From: Actinomycetospora lemnae | GTDB taxonomy: Bacteria > Actinomycetota > Actinomycetes > Mycobacteriales > Pseudonocardiaceae | DNA: 64,000 nt | Direction: 5' to 3' | Assembly: GCF_028737315.1 (NCBI RefSeq) | Contig: NZ_JAQZAO010000002.1 | Span: 310,001-374,000, forward strand | In this document: piece by piece, positions 44,807 to 53,764 of the stretch | Position numbering within the stretch: position 1 is the first letter of the stretch | How the letters are laid out: each line of letters starts with the position of its first letter | Translations under genes and position numbers: made by a program | The notes under the pieces: model-generated | Databases searched by the model: none | Seen by the model: only the letters and a program-made list of their open reading frames with translations | What the model was told of the DNA's origin: nothing

Positions 44807-46422
44807 GCCGTCCCGCCCCCCGGGCGCTGCCGCGCGCCGTCGAGTCCGCCCCCAGCGGCATCCTCGACACCGCCCGCGCCCTCGTCGTGGCCTCCACCCG
44901 CACGGCCGTCGAGCTCACGCTGAACGGGCCCTCCATCGTGCGCGGCATCGCCGACATCGCCACTTCCGGCGCCCGCACCACCGCCGACCTCAGCCCGCTC
45001 GTCGCCGACGCCCTGCGCGCCGTGCCGCGGCTCGTGTCGATGCTCGAGCAGCTCCTGCCCGTCGCCTCGGGGCTGCGCAGCACCCTCGACGAGCTCGCCC
45101 CCGACCTGACCCGCCTGTCGTACGCCACCGACGCCCTCGACCGGCTCGCCGGCGCCGTCGACGACCTGCACGCCATCGCCCGCGCCGTCCCGATCCTCGA
45201 GCGGATCGCGGGTGCGGTCCCGTCGCTCGACCGGCTCGCCGACGCCGCGCCCGCGCTCACCCGCCTCGGGCAGGCCACCGACGACCTGCACGCCCTCGCC
45301 GAGGCCGCCCCGGCCCTGCAGGCGATCGCCGGCGCGGTGCCGGACATCCGCGCACTCACCGAGGCCGTGCCGGCGCTCCAGCAGATCGGCGACGCCCGGG
45401 GCGACATCGCCACGCTCGCCCAGGCCGTGCCCGCGCTCCAGCAGATCGGCGACGCCCGCGGCGACATCGCCACCCTGGCCTCGGCCGTGCCCGCCCTCCA
45501 GCAGATCGGCGACGCCCGCGGCGACATCGCGGCGCTGGCCGGGGCCGTGCCCGCGCTCCAGCAGATCGGCGAGGCCCGCGGCGACATCGCCACCCTGGCC
45601 TCGGCCGTGCCCGCCCTCCAGCAGATCGGCGAGGCCCGCGGCGACATCGCGGCGCTGGCCGGGGCCGTGCCGGCGCTGCAGCAGCTGGGCGAGGCCGCGC
45701 CGGTGCTCGACCGGCTCGCGGAGGTGGCCCCGGCGCTGCAGGAGCTCGGCGCCGCCGTGCCGCACCTCGCCGAGCTCGCGGGCGCCGTCCCGACCCTGCA
45801 GCAGATCGCCGGGGCCGTCGACGACCTCGGCACGCTGGCCGGCGCCACGAGCGACCTGCGCACGATCGCGGGGGCCACCGGCTCCGTCGCGCAGATCGCG
45901 CACGGGGTGCCCTCGGTCGGCCGGCTCGCCGACGCCGTCCCGACCGTCGCCGCCCTCGCCGACGCGGTCCCGACGATCGCCCGGCTGGCCGAGGCCGTCC
46001 CGACGCTGTCGTCGCTGGCCGGGGCGGTCGACGACCTGCACGCCCTCACCGCCGCCGTCGACGACCTCCACGCCCTCGCCGAGGCCGCGCCGTCGCTGCA
46101 GCAGATGGCCAGCGCGGTGGACGAGGTCCGCAAGCTCAGCGCCGCGGTCGAGCACGTCGAGACCCTCGCCCGGCACGCCGACACCACGTTCCCCGACGTG
46201 CCGCCGCGCCTCGAGCACCTCGACACGTCGCTGACGACCGCGGCCGGCGAGCTGCAGAAGGTCAGTCCGGACCTGCGCACCCTCGCCGGGCGCATCGACG
46301 ACCTCGACGAGCAGATCAAGGTCCTCGCCGACGCCCTCGCCCCGCTGCAGGGCACCACCGAGCGCCTCGGACGCCTCGTGGACCGCCTGCCCTCCGGACG
46401 CCGGGGGCGCTCGGGCGAGTAG
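44803..46422 (+). CDS. Decapeptide-repeat protein of unknown function
   Basis: Encodes 539 residues. After about 107 unique residues, 35 gap-free decapeptides run from residue 108 to 457 with pattern A-[VAT]-[PDG]-x-[LIV]-x-x-[LIM]-[AG]-x, for example AVPALQQIGDARGDIATLAQ. Hydrophobic positions spaced 3-3-4 suggest an extended helix rather than a normal heptad coil. The C-terminus (LRTLAGRIDDLDEQIKVLADAL) looks coiled-coil. No signal peptide or membrane helix was seen. The ATG overlaps the YibE/F stop by 4 nt, implying a joint role at the membrane. I know no matching family. Confidence 0.85.
   Translation: MSRPAPRALPRAVESAPSGILDTARALVVASTRTAVELTLNGPSIVRGIADIATSGARTTADLSPLVADALRAVPRLVSMLEQLLPVASGLRSTLDELAPDLTRLSYATDALDRLAGAVDDLHAIARAVPILERIAGAVPSLDRLADAAPALTRLGQATDDLHALAEAAPALQAIAGAVPDIRALTEAVPALQQIGDARGDIATLAQAVPALQQIGDARGDIATLASAVPALQQIGDARGDIAALAGAVPALQQIGEARGDIATLASAVPALQQIGEARGDIAALAGAVPALQQLGEAAPVLDRLAEVAPALQELGAAVPHLAELAGAVPTLQQIAGAVDDLGTLAGATSDLRTIAGATGSVAQIAHGVPSVGRLADAVPTVAALADAVPTIARLAEAVPTLSSLAGAVDDLHALTAAVDDLHALAEAAPSLQQMASAVDEVRKLSAAVEHVETLARHADTTFPDVPPRLEHLDTSLTTAAGELQKVSPDLRTLAGRIDDLDEQIKVLADALAPLQGTTERLGRLVDRLPSGRRGRSGE
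45361..45660 (+). repeat. Five 60-bp tandem repeats with 120-bp higher-order pattern
   Basis: Five successive 60-bp units, each coding two decapeptides, are nearly identical; a sixth at 45661 diverges in its second half. From 45421 to 45660 the unit ends alternate between CACCCTGGCC and GGCGCTGGCC, so units at 45421/45541 and 45481/45601 pair, giving a 120-bp higher-order repeat. This points to recent duplication by unequal recombination. Confidence 0.9.
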
Positions 46423-46527
46423 GAGGGCGCCGCCCGAGATCCGGAGCGCCGCACGCACCCGGCCGAGCGCGGCGGGGTGCGTGACGTACTCCTGACCTCC
46501 GGCGCGCCACCTCCTCCCCCGCGACGA

Positions 46528-46566
46528 ACGACGCCCTCGCTGCTCCGGGAGCAGCGAGGGCGTCGT
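46528..46566. terminator. Strong bidirectional hairpin terminator
   Basis: An 18-bp perfect stem, ACGACGCCCTCGCTGCTC with its exact complement, closes a CGG loop. It sits in the 194-nt gap between the convergent decapeptide-repeat gene and the secreted-protein gene, so it can end both transcripts. There is no clear T-tract on either side. Confidence 0.85.
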
Positions 46567-46616
46567 CCGCGTCAGCGGTCCGGCCGTGAAGGACCGGCCG
46601 GGGTCAGCGGCCGTGA

Positions 46617-47654
46617 CTACGACCCGGCGCACATCGGCGGCTCGTGGCCGCCGTCGCCGGGCTGCTCGTGGCCGGGCTGCTCCTGGCCGCCCTCCCCGTG
46701 ACCGTTGTCGGGCTTCTCGTGGCCGGCGTTCGGCGCGTGGCCCTCGGGCTCGTCCTTGCCGCCGTCCTCGTGGCCGTCGTTCGCGCCACCGGTCCCGCCG
46801 CCGTTCCCGCCGCCGTTCTCCCCGCCCTCACCGGGCAGTCCGGGGACGGTCGGCTCCTCGCACGGGTCGGTGCCGGGCACCTCGGGCTCGGTGAGCTCGA
46901 AGTCGTAGGTCGTGCTCGGCGTCGAGACGAGGTCGACGGCCGCGTCGAGGCCGGGGTTGCCGCTGCCCTGGTTGACGACCACGCCGTTGACGATGATGTC
47001 GGGCTGGGCGGTGATGTACTCCGCGAGCGGCTTGTCGCCCCCGCCCGAGCAGGACCGCTGGGACTCCTCGATCACGCCGGGGATGGCGCGCGTGGAGCAC
47101 CAGTCGCCCGCACCGGCCTGGTAGCGGTTCCACTGACCGGGCGCCGTGCTGACCGCGTTGTAGGCGGGCTCGTAGGTCAGCGTCGAGAAGCCGCCCTCGG
47201 CCGCCCCGTTGAAGTCGACGATGAGCTGCAGGCTCGGGAACTGGACCGCGCTCTCGGCGGCACCCTGGTAGGCCGAGTAGGCCGCCGTCGGGATCCACTC
47301 CGCGAGCGGCGTGCCCGCGTCCTCGCGGCTGACGATCGACGCCTTCGCCGCGTCGTCGGGCGTCTCCAGGTGCAGGGATGCCTCGCCCCCGCCCGTCGGC
47401 GCGCCGAACTCGTCGTCGACCGCGGCGGTCCCGGGAGGACGCGTGTCGAGCGTCGTGAACGGCGCCAGCTCGTCCTCCGGCGTCACGTACGTCGTGCCGA
47501 CGCCCGGGAGCGCCGGCACGCCGGGCAGTTCCGGGAGCGGTGCGGCGTTGCCCGCTCCGACCATCGTCGCGGCTCCGCCGCCGACGATCAGGGCCCCGGT
47601 GGCCGCCAGCGCGACCATCCCCCGACGACCGAGTTTCGCCCTGTGAAGACCCAT
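46617..47654 (-). CDS. Secreted protein with Gly/His/Glu-rich C-terminus
   Basis: Encodes 345 residues. A classical signal peptide (RRGMVALAATGALIVGGGAA, cleavage likely after GNA) leads to a globular part of about 230 residues with one Cys pair (GDWCSTRAIPG, QRSCSGGGDKP). The last 75 residues are Gly/Glu/His-rich (HEDGGKDEPEGH, HEKPDNGHGEGG), possibly metal-binding, and end PPMCAGS. I do not recognise the globular fold. GGAAGGA lies about 12 nt upstream of the ATG at 47654. It appears to be a single-gene unit. Confidence 0.8.
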   Translation of the reverse strand: MGLHRAKLGRRGMVALAATGALIVGGGAATMVGAGNAAPLPELPGVPALPGVGTTYVTPEDELAPFTTLDTRPPGTAAVDDEFGAPTGGGEASLHLETPDDAAKASIVSREDAGTPLAEWIPTAAYSAYQGAAESAVQFPSLQLIVDFNGAAEGGFSTLTYEPAYNAVSTAPGQWNRYQAGAGDWCSTRAIPGVIEESQRSCSGGGDKPLAEYITAQPDIIVNGVVVNQGSGNPGLDAAVDLVSTPSTTYDFELTEPEVPGTDPCEEPTVPGLPGEGGENGGGNGGGTGGANDGHEDGGKDEPEGHAPNAGHEKPDNGHGEGGQEQPGHEQPGDGGHEPPMCAGS

Positions 47655-47833
47655 GCGTGTGGTGTCCTTCCGCCCCTTGGATGACGTGGTCGCCGTCGGC
47701 CACCACGCACCGAGTAACGACGAGGACACGGAGGGGTGACGGAATCGTTCATCCGCATGGGGGATCAAGATCAGCCGATGGCACGTCGCGCAACCTCCGG
47801 GCGACGTACTCGCCGCGCCGGGGGACGGAGACC

Positions 47834-48562
47834 TCAGCCGGCCGCCGGCGGCAGGGCCGCGCCGGTGTCCTTGAGCTCCACGCCCGTCAGCTGCCGGCGG
47901 AAGGCCTCGTGCATCAGGGCCGCGAGCACCTCGGCCGCGGCGTCGTAGCCGAGCCCGTCGGGCGGGCGGATGTTGGACACGCAGTTGCGCTCGGAGTCGA
48001 CGCGCCCGGCACGGGGCTCCCAGGTCAGGTAGGCGCCGAGCGAGTCCGGCGACGACATCCCGGGCCGCTCGCCGATGAGCACGAGCACCATCCGCGCCCC
48101 GAGCGCCGCGGCGATCTCGTCCCCGAGCGCCACCCGGGACTGCAGGGCGACGACGACCGGCGCCACCGACCAGCCCTCGAGCCGCGGCAGCAGGGCGTCG
48201 ACGACGGCGACGGCGTGGTCGGCGACCGCGCGCGCCGAGAGCCCGTCGGCGATCACCACGGAGAGGTCGTACTCGCCCTCCGTGAGCCCGTGGTCGGGAG
48301 CCAACCGCCGCCCCAGGTCGGGACGCTGCAGGTACTCCGTCCGGTCGGCGACCTGCGAGCGCACCACCGGCCCGGCCCGATCCCCCAGCGCCGCGACGAC
48401 CGCGTCGACGTCCAGCGCGGTGTGCACGGCGTCGCGGGCCTGGGCGTGGGCGGCGGCGAGGCGGAGGTTCTCGGCGGTCGACAGCCCGTCGCCGGCGCGG
48501 CCGAGCCCGACGCGCGCCCGGGTGGCGGCGCGCAGGGTCTCCCACGGATCGGTCGTCGTCAT
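47834..48562 (-). CDS. eutC: Ethanolamine ammonia-lyase small subunit
   Basis: Encodes 242 residues. With EutB it splits ethanolamine to acetaldehyde and ammonia using adenosylcobalamin. LVLIGERPGMSSPDSLGAY and SERNCVSNIRPPDGLGYDAA are the cobalamin-binding small-subunit signatures. The ATG overlaps the eutB stop as ATGA. The gene ends the eat-eutB-eutC unit. Confidence 0.95.
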   Translation of the reverse strand: MTTTDPWETLRAATRARVGLGRAGDGLSTAENLRLAAAHAQARDAVHTALDVDAVVAALGDRAGPVVRSQVADRTEYLQRPDLGRRLAPDHGLTEGEYDLSVVIADGLSARAVADHAVAVVDALLPRLEGWSVAPVVVALQSRVALGDEIAAALGARMVLVLIGERPGMSSPDSLGAYLTWEPRAGRVDSERNCVSNIRPPDGLGYDAAAEVLAALMHEAFRRQLTGVELKDTGAALPPAAG

Positions 48563-49962
48563 GCCATCAGCGCCCGGATCGGCTCGGGCACGAGCTGCGG
48601 CACGCGCCCGGCGTCGTCGAGCAGCCCCACCGAGCCCAGCCACGCCTCGAACTCCGGCGCCGGGCGCAGCCCGAGCGTCTGGCGGACCTGCAGCACGTCC
48701 TGGAACGACAGCGACTGGTAGTTGAGCATGATGTCGTCGCCGCCCGGCACGGTGATGACGAACCCGCACCCCGCCGCCCCGAGCGTGAGCAGCAGCGTGT
48801 CGGTGTCGTCGGCGTCGGCCTCGGCGTGGTTGGTGTAGCAGACGTCGACGCCCATGGGGACGCCGAGCAGCTTGCCGCAGAGGTGGTCCTCGAGCCCGGC
48901 GCGCAGGATCTGCTTGCCGTCGTAGAGGTACTCCGGCCCGATGAAGCCGACGACGGTGTTGACCAGCAGCGGGTCGAACGCCCGGCACACCGCGTACGCG
49001 CGGGCCTCGAGGGTCTGCTCGTCGACGCCGTGGTGGGCGTCCGCGGAGAGCGCGGAGCCCTGCCCGGTCTCGAAGTAGGTGACGTTGTCGCCGACCGTGC
49101 CGCGGTGCAGCTCGGAGGCTGCGGCATGGGCCTCGCGGAGCTGGTCGAGCGTCACGCCGAAGCCCCGGTTGGCCGCCTGGGTGCCGGCGACCGACTGGAA
49201 CACCAGGTCGACCGGCGCCCCCTGCTCGAGCAGCTCGAGCGTCGTCGTGACGTGGGTCAGCACGCACGACTGGATCGGGGCGTCGAGGCGGCGGCGGGCG
49301 TCGTCGACGAGCTCGAGCAGCGCGCGGACCGTCGAGGGCCGGTCGGTCGCCGGGTTGATCCCGACCACCGCGTCCCCGGCACCGTGCAGCAGCCCGTCGA
49401 CGAGCGAGGCGGTGATGCCGACGGCGTCGTCGGTGGGGTGGTTGGGCTGCAGCCGCGTCGCGAGCCGCCCCTCGAGCCCGATCGTGGTGCGCAGGGCGGT
49501 GACGACGCGGGTCTTGCGGGCGACGGCGACGAGGTCGCCGACGCGCATGAGCTTGCTCGTCGCCGCCACCATCTCCGGGGTGAGGCCGGGGGCCAGCGCC
49601 GTGAGCGCCGCGGTGTCGGCCTCCCAGCTCAGCAGCCAGTCCCGGAACCCGCCGACGGTCAGCGAGCGCACCGGCGCGAACGCCTCGGCGTCGTGCGAGT
49701 CCATGATCAGCCGGGTGACGTCGTCGTCCTCGTAGGGCACGACGGCCTCGTCGAGGAAGTGCGCGAGCGGCACATCGGCGAGCACCGTCTGGGCGGCGAC
49801 GCGCTCGGCGGCCGACTCCGCGGCCACGCCGGCGAGCACGTCGCCGGAGCGCAGCGGGGTGGCCTTGGCGAGCAGATCGCGCAGGTCGGCGAACGAGTAC
49901 GAGTGGCCCCCGAGCGTGGTCTGGAACGTCCCCCGTCGCTGCGCTCGCCCCGGCATGCTCAT
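48559..49962 (-). CDS. eutB: Ethanolamine ammonia-lyase large subunit
   Basis: Encodes 467 residues of the TIM-barrel catalytic subunit. VVGINPATDRPSTVRALLEL, THVTTTLELLEQGAPVDLVF and FIGPEYLYDGKQILRAGLED are typical EutB stretches. It overlaps the permease stop and eutC start by ATGA on both ends. No microcompartment shell, eutG or eutE genes are nearby, so the acetaldehyde must be oxidised elsewhere, as usual for actinobacterial eutBC. Confidence 0.96.
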   Translation of the reverse strand: MSMPGRAQRRGTFQTTLGGHSYSFADLRDLLAKATPLRSGDVLAGVAAESAAERVAAQTVLADVPLAHFLDEAVVPYEDDDVTRLIMDSHDAEAFAPVRSLTVGGFRDWLLSWEADTAALTALAPGLTPEMVAATSKLMRVGDLVAVARKTRVVTALRTTIGLEGRLATRLQPNHPTDDAVGITASLVDGLLHGAGDAVVGINPATDRPSTVRALLELVDDARRRLDAPIQSCVLTHVTTTLELLEQGAPVDLVFQSVAGTQAANRGFGVTLDQLREAHAAASELHRGTVGDNVTYFETGQGSALSADAHHGVDEQTLEARAYAVCRAFDPLLVNTVVGFIGPEYLYDGKQILRAGLEDHLCGKLLGVPMGVDVCYTNHAEADADDTDTLLLTLGAAGCGFVITVPGGDDIMLNYQSLSFQDVLQVRQTLGLRPAPEFEAWLGSVGLLDDAGRVPQLVPEPIRALMA

Positions 49963-51398
49963 TCCAGCTCCTCCTCCGCCTTCGCCAGTGCCGCGAACTC
50001 CTCGTCGGGCGCGGCCGCGACGAGGTGGTGACGCGAGTACAGCCCGAAGTAGGCCATGAGGACGGCGAACGCGCCCAGCGCGCAGAGGGCGGCGACGACG
50101 TCGACGAGGAACGTGGCGACCACCGCGGCGAGGGCGAGGACGAGCGCGACGCCGGTGGTGATGCGCCCGCCCGGCGTCCGGTACGGCCGCGGCAGCTCGG
50201 GGTTCCGGACCCGCAGCACCTGGTGGGCGACCATCATCAGCACGTACGACAGGGTCGCCCCGAACACGGCGAGGTTGATGAGGATGTCGCCGTTGCCGAA
50301 CGCGGCGAGGACGAAGCCGATCGCCGCCGGGATGACGAGCGCCAGCGTCGGGGCCTTGCGGCTGTTGGTCCTCGACAGCACGCGGGGCAGGTAGCCCGCG
50401 CGCGAGAGGGCGAAGGTCTGCCGCGAGTAGGCGTAGATGATCGAGAAGAAGCTCGCGATCAGCCCGAGCAGGCCGATGTAGTTGACGGTGGTCGAGAGCC
50501 AGGACGGGCCGCCGAGCCCGGTCTCCAGGGCGCTGACCAGCGGGTTCTCGCTCTCCGACAGCGCCTGGGCGCCCTGGGCGCCGGGTGCGAGCAGCAGCAC
50601 CGCGGCCGCGGCGACGACGAGCACGGCCATCGCGACGATGATGCCGCGCGGCACCGCGCGCACGGGGTCGCGCGCCTCCTCGGCGGCGAGCGGGACGCCC
50701 TCGACGGCGAGGAAGAACCAGATCGCGAACGGGAAGCTCGCCCACACCCCGACCAGGCCGAACGGCAGCAGCGGCGAGGCGCCGGCGGCGTCGGTGACGG
50801 GGATGTCGGTGAGGTTCGCGGCGTCGAACGACAGGATGCCGCCGACCGCGAAGAGCACCAGGCCGACGACGGCGATCGCGGCGATGACGAACGTGGCCTT
50901 GAGGGCCTCGCCGACGCCGAGCAGGTGCACGCCGACGAAGACCACGTAGCAGGCGAGGTAGACCCACCAGCCGTCGGTGATCCCGAACAGGCCGAGCGAC
51001 TCCACGTAGCCGCCGATGAAGGTCGCGATGGCCGCAGGGGCGACGGCGTACTCGAGGAGGATCGCCGCGCCCGTGGCGAAGCCGCCCCAGGGACCCATGG
51101 CGACGCGGGCGAAGGTGTAGCCGCCGCCGGCCGCCGGGAGCGCCGAGGACATCTCGGCCAGGCCCAGCACCATGCACGTGTACATGACGGCCATGAGCAC
51201 CGCGGCGACCGCGAGCCCGCCCCAGCCGCCCTGGGCGAGACCGAAGTGCCAGCCGGCGTAGTCGCCGGAGATCACGTACGCGACGCCGAGCCCCGCCAGC
51301 AGCACCCAGCTCGCCGAGCCGGCCCGCAGCTGGCGCGCGGCGAGGTAGTCGCTGCTCCCCGTGCCCGATCCCGGAGTCGACTCGACCTGTTCCGCCAT
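49959..51398 (-). CDS. APC-family ethanolamine permease-like transporter
   Basis: Encodes 479 residues with about 12 membrane helices (ASWVLLAGLGVAYVISGDYAG, GPWGGFATGAAILLEYAVAP, IIYAYSRQTFALSRAGYLPR). The sequence resembles the ethanolamine permease Eat. It is translationally coupled to eutB (ATGA), which supports ethanolamine as substrate. GGAGAAGGGG precedes the ATG at 51398. Confidence 0.88.
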   Translation of the reverse strand: MAEQVESTPGSGTGSSDYLAARQLRAGSASWVLLAGLGVAYVISGDYAGWHFGLAQGGWGGLAVAAVLMAVMYTCMVLGLAEMSSALPAAGGGYTFARVAMGPWGGFATGAAILLEYAVAPAAIATFIGGYVESLGLFGITDGWWVYLACYVVFVGVHLLGVGEALKATFVIAAIAVVGLVLFAVGGILSFDAANLTDIPVTDAAGASPLLPFGLVGVWASFPFAIWFFLAVEGVPLAAEEARDPVRAVPRGIIVAMAVLVVAAAAVLLLAPGAQGAQALSESENPLVSALETGLGGPSWLSTTVNYIGLLGLIASFFSIIYAYSRQTFALSRAGYLPRVLSRTNSRKAPTLALVIPAAIGFVLAAFGNGDILINLAVFGATLSYVLMMVAHQVLRVRNPELPRPYRTPGGRITTGVALVLALAAVVATFLVDVVAALCALGAFAVLMAYFGLYSRHHLVAAAPDEEFAALAKAEEELE

Positions 51399-51544
51399 CC
51401 GTGTCCCCTTCTCCTCGCCCCCGGAGCGCACAGCGTGAGGCAGGCGTGAAGTCCGTGGGTGACGATCGGGTTGCGATCGCCGACCAGCGCCCTCGCCCAC
51501 CGGACACCTCCCCACGGACGCACCCGTGCGGCACGCTGTCGCGC

Positions 51545-52285
51545 GTGGACGAGAGCGCCCCGCTACGGGTCGGGTCGGCGCTGCCCGATCCCCCGTTCGA
51601 GCTCGACGGCACGGCGCAGGCGGGCGGCGCGATCGGCTTCGACCCGGCCGTCATGCAGGAGGTGTGCCGGCGCCTCGGGCGGGAGTACGTCCTCGTGCGC
51701 TACGAGGCCGACGACTTCGACGGCATCTTCGCCGGCCTCGACCAGGGCTCGTACGACGTCGTGGCCTCCGGGGCGACGATCACCGCGCACCGGCGCACGC
51801 TGGCCCGGTTCTGCCGCCCGCACGTGCGCTCCGGCCAGAGCCTCGTCGTCGACCGCCGCCGCCACCCCGACGTCCGCACCGTCGACGACCTCGCCGGCGG
51901 CATCCTCGGGGTGCAGCGGGGCAACACCTCCGAGCCGGTGGCCGAGGAGCTCGCCCGCGCCGGCCGGGTCGCGGCCGTCCGGCACTACGCCTACCACGAC
52001 ATCCTGATCGCGCTGGACGACGTCGCCGCGGGCCGGGTCGACGGCTTCATGAAGCTCGAGCCGGTCATGCGCTGGCTCACCCGCGACCGCCCCGGCCTCG
52101 CCGTCGTCCAGACCGGCATCACGCAGGAGGAGATCGGCGTGGCCGTCCGCCGCGACGACGCCGAGCTGGCCGATCGGCTCGACGGTGTCCTCGACGAGCT
52201 GCGCGGCGACGGCACCCTCGCCCGCCTCGGCCGCGAGTGGCTCGGCACCGACGCCCCGGGCACCACGACCGCGGTGCTGTCGTGA
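51545..52285 (+). CDS. Solute-binding-like protein (SBP_bac_3 type) without signal peptide
   Basis: Encodes 246 residues. The periplasmic-binding fold of amino-acid ABC systems is clear: YEADDFDGIFAGLDQGSYDVV, ATITAHRRTLARFCRPH, RVDGFMKLEPVMRW. The frame begins directly with VDESAPLRVGSALPDPPFE, without a hydrophobic leader or lipobox, and the upstream open frame has none either. No ABC permease genes are adjacent. A cytosolic sensor or a mis-placed start are both possible. It is divergent from the ethanolamine operon. Confidence 0.75.
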   Translation: MDESAPLRVGSALPDPPFELDGTAQAGGAIGFDPAVMQEVCRRLGREYVLVRYEADDFDGIFAGLDQGSYDVVASGATITAHRRTLARFCRPHVRSGQSLVVDRRRHPDVRTVDDLAGGILGVQRGNTSEPVAEELARAGRVAAVRHYAYHDILIALDDVAAGRVDGFMKLEPVMRWLTRDRPGLAVVQTGITQEEIGVAVRRDDAELADRLDGVLDELRGDGTLARLGREWLGTDAPGTTTAVLS

Positions 52286-52324
52286 CCCGCTCGTCCCGAG
52301 CTCGACGCCGGACCCGGCGGATCC

Positions 52325-53671
52325 TCAGGCGGTCGTCGTGTCGCTCCGGGGGCGGACGGTGGCCGGCTGCGCGTCGGTGTCGTCGGTGTCGTCGAGGCCG
52401 CGACGGCTCGTCTCCCCCGCCGCGAGGACGCAGACCACGGTGAGCACGCAGCAGGCCGCGATGACCACCGACACGAGCAGCGCGCTGCCCGAGCCCTGCA
52501 GCAGGCTCGCGAACACGACCGGCCCGAGCCCGGCCCCGATGCCCGCGACCTGGTAGCCCAGCGAGGCCCCGGTGTAGCGGGCGCGGGTGGAGAACAGCTC
52601 GGTGTAGAGCGCCGCCAGCGGCCCGTACATCGCCGCGTGCACGACGCCCTGGCCGACGACGACGCCGAGCACGAGCAGCGCGGTCGAGCCCGAGTCGACC
52701 AGCGGGAAGAGCAGGAACGCCCACACCGTCATCGCGAGGGCCCCGACGAGCACCACCGGGCGCCGGCCCACCCGGTCCGACAGCGCCGCGAAGCCGATGA
52801 TGCCGACGATCGCGGCGATCGAGGACACCGTCAGGGCGTTGAGCACGGTCTGGCGGGCGAAGCCGGCCTGCACGGCGTAGGCGATGACGAACGTGGTGAG
52901 CACGCCCTGCGCGACGAAGGCGCCGAACCCGATACCGATCGAGAGCAGCAGGTTGCGCGGGTGGCGGCGCAGCACCTCGAGCAGCGGCGGTGCCGAGGGC
53001 GCGGCGTCGCTGCTCGCGCGGGCGAACACCGGCGTCTCCTCGACGCGGGCCCGCACGAACAGCCCGACGGCGAGCAGCACCGCGGAGAGCAGGAACGGGA
53101 TGCGCCAGCCCCAGGAGAGGAAGCCCTGCTCGCCCGCGACGGCCGCCGCCCCGGCGAGCGCGGCCGTGGAGAGCACCATGCCGCTCGGCGCGCCCGCGTT
53201 GGTGAAGCTCGCCCAGAGCCCGCGGCGCGACGTCGCGTGCTCGGCGGACATGAGGACCGCCCCGCCCCACTCGCCGCCGACCGCGACACCCTGCAGCACG
53301 CGCAGCAGGACCAGCAGGATCGGGGCCCAGACGCCGATCTGGGCGTAGGTGGGCAGCACCCCGATGAGCACGCTGACGACGCCCATCAGCGTCATGGTCA
53401 CGACCAGCATCTTCTTGCGCCCGACGCGGTCACCGAAGTGCCCGAACAGGATGCCGCCGAGCGGCCGCGCGAGGTAGCCGGTGGCCAGCGTCCCGAAGCT
53501 CGCGACGGTGCCCACCAGGGGGTCGAGCGTCGAGAAGAAGACCTTGGCGAACACGACCGCCGACGCCGTGGCGTAGAGCAGGAAGTCGTAGTACTCGATG
53601 ACACTGCCCAGGTAGCTGGACAGCACCGCCCGCCGGAGCTGGGTCCGCGAGCGGGCGTCGGCCTCGGCCAC
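52325..53671 (-). CDS. MHS-family (major facilitator) metabolite transporter
   Basis: Encodes 448 residues with 12 helices. The first-loop motif GHFGDRVGRKKMLVV and the later FAALSDRVGRRPVVLVG place it in the metabolite:H+ symporter group, and SSYLGSVIEYYDFLLYATA is its N-terminal signature. Members carry organic acids, proline/betaine or shikimate. The C-terminal tail is Thr/Asp-rich. The GTG start is at 53671. It is divergent from the PaaX gene, which may regulate it. Confidence 0.88.
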   Translation of the reverse strand: MAEADARSRTQLRRAVLSSYLGSVIEYYDFLLYATASAVVFAKVFFSTLDPLVGTVASFGTLATGYLARPLGGILFGHFGDRVGRKKMLVVTMTLMGVVSVLIGVLPTYAQIGVWAPILLVLLRVLQGVAVGGEWGGAVLMSAEHATSRRGLWASFTNAGAPSGMVLSTAALAGAAAVAGEQGFLSWGWRIPFLLSAVLLAVGLFVRARVEETPVFARASSDAAPSAPPLLEVLRRHPRNLLLSIGIGFGAFVAQGVLTTFVIAYAVQAGFARQTVLNALTVSSIAAIVGIIGFAALSDRVGRRPVVLVGALAMTVWAFLLFPLVDSGSTALLVLGVVVGQGVVHAAMYGPLAALYTELFSTRARYTGASLGYQVAGIGAGLGPVVFASLLQGSGSALLVSVVIAACCVLTVVCVLAAGETSRRGLDDTDDTDAQPATVRPRSDTTTA

Positions 53672-53764
53672 GCCGGACCTCCTCGTCGTGTGTGGTCGCG
53701 GTCACGGGATCGCGGGGTCAATGTAGGCATCTCGCCGACGGCCGTCAACGATGTGCCCAACATC

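Noticed and set aside
45124-46173. Regular repeats considered as a CRISPR array
   Set aside because: Units are directly adjacent with no spacers, keep a reading frame and code decapeptides; no cas genes are present.
47655-47833. ECF-sigma promoter upstream of the secreted-protein gene
   Set aside because: A GAAC and a CGTT are present but their spacing of about 27 nt is too long.
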